DNA of 45,394 nt from Ectocarpus siliculosus (lineage: Eukaryota > Sar > Phaeophyceae > Ectocarpales > Ectocarpaceae), in contig FN648480.1 of NCBI GenBank assembly GCA_000310025.1, positions 1 to 45,394 of the forward strand. Direction: 5' to 3'. The notes below the pieces were generated by a model, which did no database searches, was not told where the DNA came from, and was given only the letters and a program-made list of their open reading frames with translations. The translations under genes were made by a program, and so were the position numbers. Shown in pieces: positions 1-9,990 of the stretch. How positions within the stretch are numbered: position 1 is the stretch's first letter; each line of letters opens with the position of its first letter.

Positions 1-330
1 GATGTTTCTTCTGTTGTGGGCAAGGTGCATCTCTTTCTTTTCTTTTCTTTCCGGTACACATGCCTACCTATCTACTATCAATTATCTCTTACCTACGGTG
101 CCCCCTTTAATCTTTCTAACCGTTCTGCCAAAACACCAGGTTGTACAACACAACCTTCCACTTTCGGACTGGGGCTCCAAATTTGCTGAGATAAGGAAAC
201 AGATTTTGAGATAAGAAAGTTTCCTGGAAACTTCCTGCAGGCGAATATTTTTCGATTTTAGGCGGCTTCATGTGATTGGCTGTGGGACGACAGTCACCCA
301 ACCAACTTCCCCTGTTCGCAGGTACTGCTG
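1..330. other. left flank of the retrotransposon, no gene seen
   Basis: No open frame with domain-like composition is visible on either strand. The stretch ends in ctgctg immediately before the TTT at which the retrotransposon begins at 331. The other flank of the insertion resumes at 7561, so these two flanks were adjacent before the insertion. Confidence 0.6.
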
Positions 331-508
331 TTTGTGATTTGCTCAAGAAATTTGGATTATTAGAAAAAGCGACAAGAAATCAGAAACGCCGAAACCAAGA
401 AATATCAAAACCAAAATCCAACCTATGAACCGAACCATTGACTTCCTCTCGGACTCACTAGGTATCACTTATCGGGCCAACCCGACGTCTATGCCCAGGT
501 CATATCCC
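331..508 (-). repeat. split direct repeat B2 (3' end of element)
   Basis: 178-bp partner of B1. Its outer edge is TTTGTGATTTGCTC next to the left flank, which defines the 3' boundary of the element. Confidence 0.9.
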
Positions 509-614
509 CATACACACAAAAGTCAACGCAAATTGGAGAACAAATTTGGTACTAGACAGATTTTTCTCTTCCCATTGATCCCTCCTCTCTTGAGCGACAG
601 GGTGGGTGGGTGGG

Positions 615-880
615 AAAATTCGATCAAGTCCCAAACGAAAACTCTTTTCTCTCGCTGCTGCTTTGCTGCACTGCCTTTGCGGGCGATGCAACGTTTTTCC
701 CTTCGAGGTCCTCGGCTTCCCAAGGATCCCAAAAGCTTCTGCCAACCTCTCTCTCTTCTCTGTACCCTGTACATAGCTATACCCCCGTGTACCCTTTTTT
801 GTCTCTCGCCGCTCTTTCACGAAATTTCCGGTACGCTTCCACAAACCACGGATTCACGGTTATACCGAATCCTTCGTTTT
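615..880 (-). repeat. split direct repeat A2 (internal)
   Basis: 266-bp partner of A1. Between A2 and B2 lies a single-copy 106-bp spacer (509-614) that has no second copy in the window. Confidence 0.9.
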
Positions 881-1055
881 GTGATTTGCTCAAGAAATTT
901 GGATTATTAGAAAAAGCGACAAGAAATCAGAAACGCCGAAACCAAGAAATATCAAAACCAAAATCCAACCTATGAACCGAACCATTGACTTCCTCTCGGA
1001 CTCACTAGGTATCACTTATCGGGCCAACCCGACGTCTATGCCCAGGTCATATCCC
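878..1055 (-). repeat. split direct repeat B1 (internal)
   Basis: 178 bp, identical to B2 at 331-508 as far as compared. It lies 48 bp downstream of the recombinase stop (minus strand) and overlaps A2 by TTT at 878-880. Confidence 0.9.
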
Positions 1056-1103
1056 ACTGCGCGGCCCGATATTCGGCGCTCTTGTCCACGCTGTTTCTCC
1101 CCT

Positions 1104-2293
1104 TCAACTAGACGCTAGTGCGCGCGATACATAATTAGCGCCTTCCCCTCCTGCCCTAACGTACGTCATAAAGGCTCCTGACTTCCACCTTCCCGCCCTC
1201 TGAATCTGAATAACCGATGCGCCCTGCTTTGCTAGTTGCGTCGCACCACCTATCCTCCCTGAGTGTAGCGCGAAGTGCGTTGGGTTTTCTCCTACTCTTC
1301 TCGCCATGTCTCTCAACGCTGTTGTTGCTTCCGACCTCGACACTACTGCCCACCGTCCCTGCTTGACCGACTGCATGAGCGGCGCGGTACTTCCTAACTC
1401 TGGGTGCACGTCAAGCAGATTCAGCAAAATCTCGAGCGCCCCCATCTTCTCAGCCATCTGTCCCACTTCCTCGTCCCGCGTTACTCTCTCTCTCTCGTCA
1501 CTACCGCGCCTCGCCTCTTTTGGTCCGCTTTTGATGCGCGAAAAGTCACTTCTACTCTGTCTGCCCACCTTCTTTCGTCCCACGCTAGCCGACACGATCC
1601 TTCGAAGAATACGAGGTTCCCCCTCATAAGACAAAAATCGGCGTGTACTAATCCGTTGTGGTAGGCCCACAGCTCAGACGCTCGGCACAGCAAGAAATAC
1701 GAGAGAGCGATCCCCATCCACGTCACTAGTCTGAAAACATCCGTCAGCGCTCTTTCTCTCCCCGCTATTATCATCGGCACGGTGAGCGGTTGCCTTACCA
1801 ACTGTTTCGTCTCTGCCCTCGCATGCAGTCTGTCTATTGCGTTCCCAACAGCTGCCACTCTGAAGTGCGACGTGGGCAGCTCCCAGCCTGCGTACAGTTT
1901 ATGGAAGTACTTGATAGCCGCGAGGTACCCCTTCACCGTTTGGCTCTGGTTCTTATACACTAAGCACCTCGATGCCATAAACACAGTCAGCTCTCTCACT
2001 GCGCTATCCACGCCGTCCTCCTCGTACAACCATGGACTCAGATTCGCTTTAGCTCTTTCATCTGTCCACGTGTCCCACTTGCTGTGGTATCCTTTCAGCG
2101 TGCTCGCGTTCAGGGAGCCGTGCTCCATTATCCTGAGGAGCCTTTCGCCTTCACCGCTCGTTCCCTTCGTCCCGTGTTCGCTTCCTGTACTTGAACACGT
2201 TAGGGTCATTACACCTTCTTTAGTTCTTTTGCTCATCATTCTCGTCTTACTCTTATTACTTCTTTTCTTTACACGCTTGCCATGCGGCTCCAT
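1104..2293 (-). pseudogene. tyrosine recombinase of the retrotransposon, one frame break
   Basis: A phage-integrase-family recombinase that in DIRS-order elements inserts the DNA copy in place of a DDE integrase. The first segment (2293-1481) has a basic N terminus, an alpha-helical core-binding domain (around STLKGYHSKWDTW and QTVKGYLAAIKYFHKLY), the catalytic Arg in LLCRASELW and the Lys in FRASKADQ. The second segment (1670-1104 frame) has the His-x-x-Arg motif in ALHSGRIGGAT, the Trp in RAGRWKSG and the Tyr nucleophile in MTYVRAG. The two segments are separated by a GA dinucleotide run (1484-1496); a length change there accounts for the break. All catalytic residues are present across the two frames. 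The start at 2293 overlaps the RT-RNase H stop by 25 nt. Confidence 0.85.
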
Positions 2294-4439
2294 ACGAGGC
2301 CATCCATTCTTTGGTTCTGGAGTTTCTCTTGCAGTATCATTTCAATCAGCTCTCTTCCGGTGTCTCCGATGTCTTGCATTCGCCAGTTATTATCATGCGT
2401 GAGTTTTTCCACATTGACTTCTACGTCCTCTGACTTCCATCTAGATATCCCGTCCGCGAGGGTATTCTCGCGTCCCGGGATGTGTTTTGCCACATGACAC
2501 CATCCGTTTTCAATCTCCATGCGACCAAGCAGTCTCATGAGCAGTCCCGCTCGCCTGTCTCTCGAGCCCCCACATCTGTTCACCCACGACACCGCCGACA
2601 TATTGTCTCCCCTCATCATGATAGCTTGTCCGTGTTGCGTCGGCTTTTCTCCCACGACCATTTGGACCACCCAACATGTAATTATCATTCCGAGCAGTTC
2701 TAGCGTGTTGATCGTGATCGCGCTGGTTTCTTTGGCTTCCGCTTTCCTTTTCAGCTCCGCGGTAAACGCGGGTTTAAATCGATACCGCCAGAATACCTTT
2801 AGTTCGGGACAGTGTCCGCCGACTGCGTCGAAGCTAGCATCCGACAGGTAGTGACGGAAAGGCGTGCGTTGGACGTGGTTAAAGAAAAACGCGCTAAGTG
2901 ACTCTCCTTTCTCCGCCAGTTTAACTTTCAGCGCCCATCTCCAGAAGTCTAGGTCTCCATGGAACTCCCAACCGAGACGTACCTGCCTCTTCTCTCTCGA
3001 CCGTCTGTTAGCCTTGTCGTGTAGGCCAGTGAGACGTAAGAGGTGCCACACGAAATATTTCCCCGCCCTCATGACATATGTCATGTTCCAGAGTTTTCCA
3101 GCCATACTCAGGACTTCTTGCACACTAGCGAATTCTCTGGTCTGTGGCCAATCGTTCTCTAGCGCGGTCCTTATCGCATCGATCCTCTCATGTGTTGTTG
3201 CGATCGTCATTTTTATGGGTGTCTATCGTGTGTCCAAGAAAGTTCACTTTCGTGTTCCAGTCTGTGCTTTTCTTCGGGGCGAGAATGGGCGTTTGGCCCG
3301 CCTCTGCTGGCCCGAAGAGTCTCACACAGTCAGACGCTAATGACGCGGAGGCTACCAGCGCTGAAGCGTCGTCTGGCGCATGTTGTACTTTCAGTAAAGC
3401 GAAATCGTCTACGTACACCCCGCACGAGAAATCGTCGTGGGGTCCGCCTCCGTCATGCGGTTTCACATTGGCGTCTCGGGGCACTCGGGCGGGTGGTCCG
3501 TCTTCCCACGGCTCGACTATTTTTACATGTGACATCATTTCGATCCCTTCGTCTACTAGTTGTACGTTGTGTACGTTGGTGTTGCGGTGTGAGTGTTCAG
3601 CAGCGGACGCCATGACTCCCCAAAAACCGGGCGAACCTGCCCATCCAAACGTCAGTCTAAAGTCGGCGACTAGTACGTCTCCTATCACATAGCAGAATTT
3701 TTGTGCATCGTCTGGCGCAACTCTCACGTTTCGGTAAGCGTTGTTCACGCCCGCTGTGGACACTAGTATCCTCTTGTCAGGCCATTTGACTCTCAAGCGC
3801 GTTATTTCAGCAAGGAAAGCAGGTAGAGTCTCTCCGCGCAAACAGTCGGGTACTTCTTCTGTTACCGTATCCACGTTGACTCCTCCCTTCTGTCCGCGCA
3901 TTAGTTTGGGGTCAAAAGAAAAATCGTTGATGATTCTGATTTTTTTTCCTACCACAGCTCCTAGCGGCGATACGCGAACGCCCTTCATGCGAGCCGCGTC
4001 CGCTACGTCGAATACGAGGCATCTGTTCTGTTCGACGTCGTCTATCAGCTTCTTCCACACCAGTTCCGTGTGGGCGTCTATCGTACTGTGATTTCCGCAT
4101 CGAAGAGCGCTCTCGAGGTTAGGCGGGCTGTCGTGCGTTTTTGCTGGCACACTGTTGTCTACGATGTCTATGAGATTCGCTAAGTCTGGGAAGTGTTTTT
4201 TGGTTCCGAAGTGAGTGTTGTTCGAGGTCGCTCAGGTTTAGCGGCGGTGACACCAAGGTGCCGCCGATTTCCCTCGCGACGTCTCCCAACTTTCCGTCGT
4301 TCGTTTTTAGAAGCATGCTACCAGTCTTCGCAAGTTCGTGAATGATTTCCTGTTTTTCGTCAAGTCGTGTACCACGTGCTAGGCATTCCTTTTGTTCTCT
4401 CCACATTTCAGCCAGTAGCTTCCCATAAGGAGGTGGCAA
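2269..4439 (-). pseudogene. reverse transcriptase - RNase H of the retrotransposon, frame-broken
   Basis: RT followed by RNase H, read in three consecutive frames: 4439-4119, 4150-3188 and 3210-2269. The frame-two segment shows RT fingers (KKIRIINDF), a palm motif-A region ending NNAYRNV, DFRLTFGWAGSPGFWGV, the catalytic YVDDF (residues 246-250 of that segment), and the FLGHTID strand that precedes the thumb. The third segment continues with thumb helices (EVLSMAGKLW) and an RNase H with its acidic residues in LSDASFDAVGG, NTLELLGM, MRGDNMSAV and GRENTLADG. Frame changes fall at A runs (minus strand) at 4196-4201 and 3210-3214, each consistent with one extra base. At codon 3749-3751 Gly occupies the position where the family has the first catalytic Asp. 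The family identity is secure; activity of this copy is doubtful. Confidence 0.85.
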
Positions 4440-4481
4440 GGCTGCCGACCCGTCACTATCCGAGTCCCTCTTGCCGTAGGG

Positions 4482-5085
4482 GTCTTTGTCTCCAATACAC
4501 GTATTGGGTCTAGCACTCTTGCGATCTTCTCCCTGGTGCGAGGGGTCTTTTTCTCCCCGGTAAGGGGGGTCTTCTCTAGTGTTTCCACTAGGTCTTTCTC
4601 TGTCTTTGTCTCCAATACACGTATTGGGTCTAGCACTCTTGTGATCTTCTCCCTGGTGCGAGGGGTCTTTTTCTCCCCGGTAACGGGGGTCTTCTCTAGT
4701 GTACCACTAGGTCTTTCTCTGTCTTTGTCTCCAATACACGTATTGGGTCTAGCACTCTTGTGGTCTTCTCCCTGGTGCGAGGGGTCTTTTTCTCCCCGGT
4801 AACGGGGGTCTTCTCTAGTGTTACCACTAGGTCTTTCTCTGTCTTTGTCTCCAATACACGTATTGGGTCTAGCACTCTTGCGATCTTCTCCCTGGTGCGA
4901 GGGGTCTTTTTCTCCCCGGTAACGGGGGTCTTCTCTAGTGTTACCACTAGGTCTTTCTCTGTCTTTGTCTCCAATACACGTATTGGGTCTAGCACTCTTG
5001 CGATCTTCTCCCTGGTGCGAGGGGTCTTTTTCTCCCCGGTAAACGGGGGTCTTTTCCAGCGTTCACGCCGGGTCTATTTGTTTTC
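4482..5085 (-). repeat. 120-bp in-frame tandem repeat (40-residue units) in pol
   Basis: About five copies of a 120-bp unit, recognised by GTCTTTGTCTCCAATACACG starting at 4482, 4602, 4721, 4841 and 4961 on the plus strand. Spacings are 120, 119, 120 and 120. On the minus strand each unit encodes about 40 charged residues containing LDPIRVLETKT and TPVTGEKKTPRTRE. The 119-bp unit (one base missing near 4702) and the extra base at about 5042 break the otherwise shared frame. A degenerate unit lies at the 5085 end. A length of 120 bp keeps copy-number change in frame, which suggests the array was once translated. Confidence 0.85.
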
Positions 5086-5484
5086 TCCCGTGTTACGGGG
5101 ATATTTTTCTCTCACTTGTTCAAGTCTAGCGCACGGCTGTTCTACTCCTTGGTTAGAGGGGTCCATTAGCGCCGGTTCTGGTTCTGCAGTAATTTCATGT
5201 TCATCACTATTGGTGCGTGGTCTACTTTGGCTGGTACTTCTACGAGTACACGGTTGTTCTACTCCTTGGTTAGAGGGGTCCAGTAGCTCTGGGTCTGCAG
5301 TAATTTCATGTTCCTCACTACTCGTACTTGATTTACTCGGGCGGGTACTTCTTCTCTCACCGTAGAACACGTTCGGTGCCACCAACCCGGGAAGAGGCGC
5401 TTCAGTTAGCGCCACGGTCCTGCTCCTGTCTACAAAAGCTGCTACCGTGGGGTCATCCGCCCTCCTCGCCCGCGTTGGCCCCAC
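5074..5484 (-). CDS. linker ORF between Gag and RT (N-terminal part of pol)
   Basis: A frame of 136 codons that overlaps the end of Gag. It contains two copies of an acidic repeat, recognisable by EHEITA followed by DPSNQGVEQPC, encoded around 5130-5220 and 5250-5330. It runs into the 120-bp tandem repeats, where a stop ends it. Comparison with the neighbouring repeat units shows one extra A at about 5041-5043 (TAAAC versus TAAC) that throws the frame. No protease or other enzymatic motif is visible. It is probably a spacer domain of the polyprotein. Its function is unknown. Confidence 0.5.
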   Translation of the reverse strand: MGPTRARRADDPTVAAFVDRSRTVALTEAPLPGLVAPNVFYGERRSTRPSKSSTSSEEHEITADPELLDPSNQGVEQPCTRRSTSQSRPRTNSDEHEITAEPEPALMDPSNQGVEQPCARLEQVREKYPRNTGENK

Positions 5485-6772
5485 CTCTGGATGGGGCCCG
5501 TATTGTCAGGAGTTGGCACCTGCTGCTCCGTGGCCTGTAGTTGTTGCTGTACCGGGCGACTACGGGGCGTGGTGCAGCGGGGGCAGGGGCGGGTGCGGGG
5601 GCAGGGGCAAGGGCGGTCGCGGGTGCGGGGGCCCGGACTGGCGCTATGGGCGGCGGACCGGGGGGGGCGACGCTGGGGTGAACCTGTACGTGGTTGAGGG
5701 CGCAATGCGGGCGGGTGCACTTTTGTCCTTTCCAGTGGGAGTGACACGCGCGGTGGGGGGTTCCCCACGTGAGGAGGTCCTGCTGGAACGGGGACAGCGT
5801 CGCCACCGCGTGTTGGTTGGCGACGGGTGCTGCGGTTATCCGCGGGCGGGATGCTGTATGACCGCTCGTGGCGCTGCTCGCTGACGCTTTCCTCTTCTGT
5901 GGCTGCGGGAGCCCGGCCAGGCCGTTGTTCAGCTTTCCGACGATGGCGTTGGCGTTGCCTTCCGCGGTGAGGCCGCGCAGCCGCGAAAACGCAGGGGGGG
6001 GGACGGGTTGCACGTCGTCAGCCGCCGGCGGGGAGATGTCGTGGTCGGCGCGGATCGCGGCGCCAAGGTCTGAGATGTTCCCGAGATACTCGTTGATGTC
6101 GGTGTTGGTGTCGGTGATCAGGCGCGTCTTCACCGCTGCTTCTTGACCCATGATTTCCGCCGAATGAAGGCTGAGGTAGTCCCGGGCGTTGGACACAATG
6201 CGGCTGATCTCGGCTTTCAACTGTTGCCTGCGGCCGGTCGATGGTTCGCCTGCGGCGTGTGTACCATGGTCCAACACGGCGAAGAACGCTTTCGCGAACG
6301 TCTCGAGGTGAACGATGAAGTCGCGTGGCTGCGGGGTCCACCCGGTAGGGAGGGGTGGGGAGAACTTGGCGATATCGACGTTGGCGATGGTCATCAACGA
6401 ATCGATCATTTCGGCGTCGGGATAGGCCACTTTGCGGAGCAGCTGGGCAATTGCGTTCTTTGACAGCGTGGTGCCAACGAACCACCCACCGCGCAGCAGA
6501 AACAGCGTCGCCGCGGGCTCGTCTCCCCATGCCTTCGTGTCGCGGCGAAACCTCTCCTTTTGTACCTGGGTGTTAAGGCCCTGGTTTAACACGTTAATAT
6601 TTGGGCCCAGAGCCTGTGCTTGCTGGGGCTGTAGCACGAGCTGGCCGCCTAGCGGGAGATTAATAGGCTGGGGCTGGCCTTGCTGCTGGAGGCCGGCAGG
6701 GGGGAGGTGGCCAGGCTGCTGCGGCTGCTGCTGATGCTGCTGTTGCTGGTGGAGCTGCTGCTGCTGGTGGTA

Positions 6773-6820
<48 letters not shown>

Positions 6821-7276
6821 GTACTGCGGGTGCTGCTGCTGCTGTTGCTGCATCCTGAGCTCCAGGTTGCCGAGTCGATCGCTTTGCTCTTTTAGGAGTA
6901 CAGACATCTGCAGCAGTAGCTGGACTGGGTTGATGGGGGGAGGTGGGCCTCCCAGCCCGGCTGGCGCGGCTCCGCCCGCATTCTGGTCTCCTCCTGCTGC
7001 GGGGGGCGCGTTGTTGTTTCCCGCCGCCTGTTGGTTTCCCACCGCCCCTGCTGGCTGGTTTCCTGCTGCTACTGCCTGTCCGCCACCATGGGGAGCTGCC
7101 GCTGCTGCTCCTCCTCCGCCGCCGCTGCTCTGTTGTTGGTTAGCTGCGGGCGGTGGTCCGTTGGGAGGCGGCGGTGGTGGCGGTGGAGGTGGCGCTGGCT
7201 GCGCTGGCTGCGCTGGCTGCAGCTGCTGGGGGGGACCCTGACCCTGCTGCTGCAGGTTGTTGCCGTTGTTCATCAC
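5453..7276 (-). CDS. Gag-like protein of the tyrosine-recombinase retrotransposon
   Basis: An intact 607-residue frame, the first ORF of the element and the likely nucleocapsid component. Roughly residues 1-110 are Pro/Gln/Ala/Gly-rich. About residues 130-240 are dominated by glutamine, encoded by a CAG/CTG tract near 6720-6850. A globular part of about 200 residues follows, starting near KERFRRDTKAWGDEP. Close to the C terminus is a CCCH-type finger (C511, C520, C525, H529; spacing C-x8-C-x4-C-x3-H), then a Pro/Ala-rich tail. A Cys/His finger at the end of Gag is usual in Ngaro/DIRS elements. The start is the first ATG after repeat A1. The C terminus overlaps the next frame (5074-5484) by about 30 nt, so downstream expression may need frameshifting or reinitiation. 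The retrotransposon Gag assignment rests on position plus the finger; the core itself I do not recognise. Confidence 0.75.
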
Positions 7277-7294
7277 TCTGGCGTGTCTAGGACC

Positions 7295-7560
7295 AAAATT
7301 CGATCAAGTCCCAAACGAAAACTCTTTTCTCTCGCTGCTGCTTTGCTGCACTGCCTTTGCGGGCGATGCAACGTTTTTCCCTTCGAGGTCCTCGGCTTCC
7401 CAAGGATCCCAAAAGCTTCTGCCAACCTCTCTCTGTTCTCTGTACCCTGTACATAGCTATACCCCCGTGTACCCTTTTTTGTCTCTCGCCGCTCTTTCAC
7501 GAAATTTCCGGTACGCTTCCACAAACCACGGATTCACGGTTATACCGAATCCTTCGTTTT
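7295..7560 (-). repeat. split direct repeat A1 (5' end of element)
   Basis: 266 bp, same length as A2 at 615-880, with one substitution seen. It begins 18 bp upstream of the Gag ATG on the minus strand, so it must hold the leader and probably the promoter. It ends at the T tract that borders the right flank. Confidence 0.9.
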
Positions 7561-8970
7561 TTTGTGGTGCGCTGCTGCGTGACAGCTGCACCCTGATCAC
7601 AGCGCTCCCACTGCTGTTGAATGTGCGTGCATGCGTGTCTGTGTTGCCCCCTTAACTCCAGCACACGAACCCGCACCAGAACAGCGACAGGAAGTACACA
7701 TAATGCCCGGCAGCCCTGACGAAGTGCTGTGTATCGCATTTCAAGCGTTGGGGAGAGGGTGATTTTTTTTGGGGCGGGGGCACATCGAAGTCAAACACGC
7801 TCTCTCAAGTAGAAGCAGAGAATACTCTTTCTTGCGGCGCGTCACCAGAAGGCAACAGCAGCGTGCTCTTCCTCCTCTCTGCCCTTTGCTGGCGGTGCTG
7901 CCACCTCCTCTACGTCGTCGGTTGCTGCGGTTCGTTCCGGCGCTCTTTCTCCCCCTTGCCTCAACCTCTGTGTGTGACGGGCGCGTGTTGCTGACCTAAA
8001 GCCGCGCAACAACCAACCCCAACTTGGTTTTCTGACCGTGCAGCCTCCCCCTTTCTGTGTTGGTGGCGCGCCAACTCCAGGGCATTTGCGCTGGGCGCTG
8101 GGTTTTATGTGGGCGGCCGCTGGACATGCTCTTGGAGACTGTGTGTGTGCGTGTGGGTGGCGCCTGATGATGTGTTGTGTGTGGTGCCTGATATTATGTT
8201 ATTTCAAAGAAAGCTGCTAAATCGAAAAGTTGGCAAAATTTTCCACAAAACCAGCCTCCCTCCGCTGTTAAATCTGATTATTTTTCCCTTATCTTGGGTT
8301 CTGGCGAGACTGTCAGGAACGATCCTCAGAACGATGGCTTAACTCAAAATATATTTCCTTATTTCAGTTTTTTTTTGGTTCCGAAACTGTCAAATAATAA
8401 CAAGAAATGTATCACGTCACGACGACCATCCTTTAAGTATGGACTTAACTACAATTATGTCGGAGGCCTGAGACGCAAGAAAGAGTTCAACCATTGTTGC
8501 ACTCTAAAAGCAAGACGTTTTTTTGCGGTGCATCAGTTCGCGGTCGCCTTGATACTTTTTTTTTCGCCGGTTGTTGCCCGCTGCAGCGGGCCAGTCTCTG
8601 GATCGCATCGCCCCTGTCGCGAGCTCGAAACTCCAAAGGCGAGTAGAGTTGCAGCACGGTGAATGCACGCAACCACTATTTCAGTCATTGAGCTAGACGT
8701 TGCGGTGCGGTAAATCGGTGTTAATTGTTTTTAAATGGGGTTCGAACAAATTTTTCGGCCGTCTTCGCCGACGTGGGCGTGCCACTCTCGAGACCACAGC
8801 GCCCCTGTCGCGAGCTCTCGACTCCAAGGGCGAGTCGAGTTACAGCACCGTGAAGTACGGCTAAATATCGTGCATCCGGGCGCGTCTGTCTACGCAAGGG
8901 ACATCAAGGGACTGTGATCTCTAAAGAATCACGCAGCTCATTGGATGAGATTTCGGAGAACATCAACTCA
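7561..8970. other. intergenic, short diverged repeat pair, no gene seen
   Basis: No supported coding region. The stretch contains T-rich tracts and a pair of diverged direct repeats of about 60 bp (about 8604-8665 and 8793-8855) sharing gcccctgtcgcgagctc and a cgagt(a/c)gagtt core. Open frames here have low-complexity or frame-shadow composition. Confidence 0.5.
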
Positions 8971-9191
8971 TACCGTATATGACACAAGATAACACACCCC
9001 CTGGACCGATTTTCAAAGCTCGATTACTCCACGACGAAGAGGATGCATAAACGAAACAATACATTTTCGAAAACCTCCCGACGAGACGGTTCCAACGCCG
9101 CCGTTTTCGGCGCTGTGACTCTTCCTGCTGTTGAGAAATCGAGCTTTGAAAATCGGCCCAGGGGGTGTGTTATCTTGTGTCATATACGGTA
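8971..9191. mobile_element. 221-bp MITE with 59-bp terminal inverted repeats
   Basis: Left arm 8971-9029 and right arm 9133-9191 are inverted copies with two mismatches in 59 positions seen. The ends read TACCGTATATGACACAAG and its complement. The interior of about 100 bp has no coding capacity. Both ends carry TA, which fits a TA target duplication as used by Tc1/mariner-type transposases, although part of the TA could belong to the repeat. It is a non-autonomous element; no transposase is present in it. Confidence 0.85.
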
Positions 9192-9634
9192 AATCATGAC
9201 ACATACTTGAAGTACAAGCATACAAGCAGTACCTATTGTAGCACAGACTTTTTTTTGCCGCATGGTCTCATCTGTAGATAGATATCGACAGACTGTCCGT
9301 ACTATATGGTATGCGTTGTAGGTAGGTACAGTAGTGCATGCATGCATCCTGTCGCCTTATTCTCTACCGGAAGCAACGCGAACTGGAGTGTATGTGCATC
9401 GTGTATTGTCACCGCACGGATGGTTACGTACGTACTACGTATATGCCACACACACCCTCCAAGTTGCACATATTCTCACGGCATCATCAATTGCTGCAAG
9501 TGCTGCAAGGTTGTAGGCATATGTCTTCTGTAATTCTGTGAACACTGCTGTTGTCGTTGTACTGCTGTTGTTGTATTGAAGGTGCTGCTGTAGACTGTGC
9601 TACATCGTATGTATATATACAGAGATCAACTTTT
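9192..9634. other. intergenic, no gene seen
   Basis: AT-rich spacer between the MITE and the 5.2-kb inverted-repeat unit. It contains short CTGTTGTTGT-type simple repeats around 9540-9590. Nothing else is recognised. Confidence 0.5.
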
Positions 9635-9675
9635 CGTGATATCACACCGTTTCATGGAATAATTGTTGGAAGTTA
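9635..9675 (+). repeat. left terminal inverted repeat of the 5.2-kb element
   Basis: 41 bp; inverted partner at 14777-14817 with one mismatch. Flanked outside by gatcaactttt. Confidence 0.8.
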
Positions 9676-9990
9676 CAATAGTCGGAAGTTAGAATAATTG
9701 TTGGAAGTTTAGTCAGAAGATAACCTATGCAGAGTGAATGAAAGAGTGCACATTTCATGGGATAACCGCTGGATGTGTGTCAGAAGTTAGAATATCTGCT
9801 GGAAGTTAGTCAGAAGTTAGTCAATGCAGAGTGAATGAAAGAGTGCACATCATCCCGGTCACTCTCACTTTCGACATCCTCTCCTCTCATTCCCGCGTCG
9901 ACCTTCAGCTGCAACACAACATGAACGAACGCCCTCTCCCGTAGCTCCCCAGCAAAGCGTAAGTCCACCCAGTCAGCGAGTCGTAGTAGA

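Larger units (their letters stand above)
331..7560 (-). mobile_element. DIRS-order tyrosine-recombinase retrotransposon (Ngaro/PAT-like)
   Basis: A complete element read on the minus strand. Its architecture is A1 - Gag - repeat linker - RT/RNase H - tyrosine recombinase - B1 - A2 - B2. A1 (7295-7560) and A2 (615-880) are 266 bp each with one substitution seen (755 versus 7435). B1 (878-1055) and B2 (331-508) are 178 bp each with no difference seen. A2 and B1 overlap by TTT (878-880), and the two outer ends also carry TTT, as expected if a tyrosine recombinase resolves a circular intermediate at a trinucleotide. There are no LTRs, no integrase and no target duplication beyond the T tract. Split direct repeats plus Gag, RT-RH and YR place it with Ngaro/PAT-type elements rather than DIRS1 itself, which has inverted repeats. 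The near-identical repeats argue for a recent insertion. The coding region nevertheless has several frame breaks, so this copy may depend on another for mobility. Confidence 0.9.

Noticed and set aside
4482-5085. CRISPR-like or satellite array
   Set aside because: The units are contiguous without spacers, 120 bp long, and lie in the coding frame of the retrotransposon.
6680-6895. Leucine-rich plus-strand frame
   Set aside because: Antisense shadow of the polyglutamine tract of Gag.
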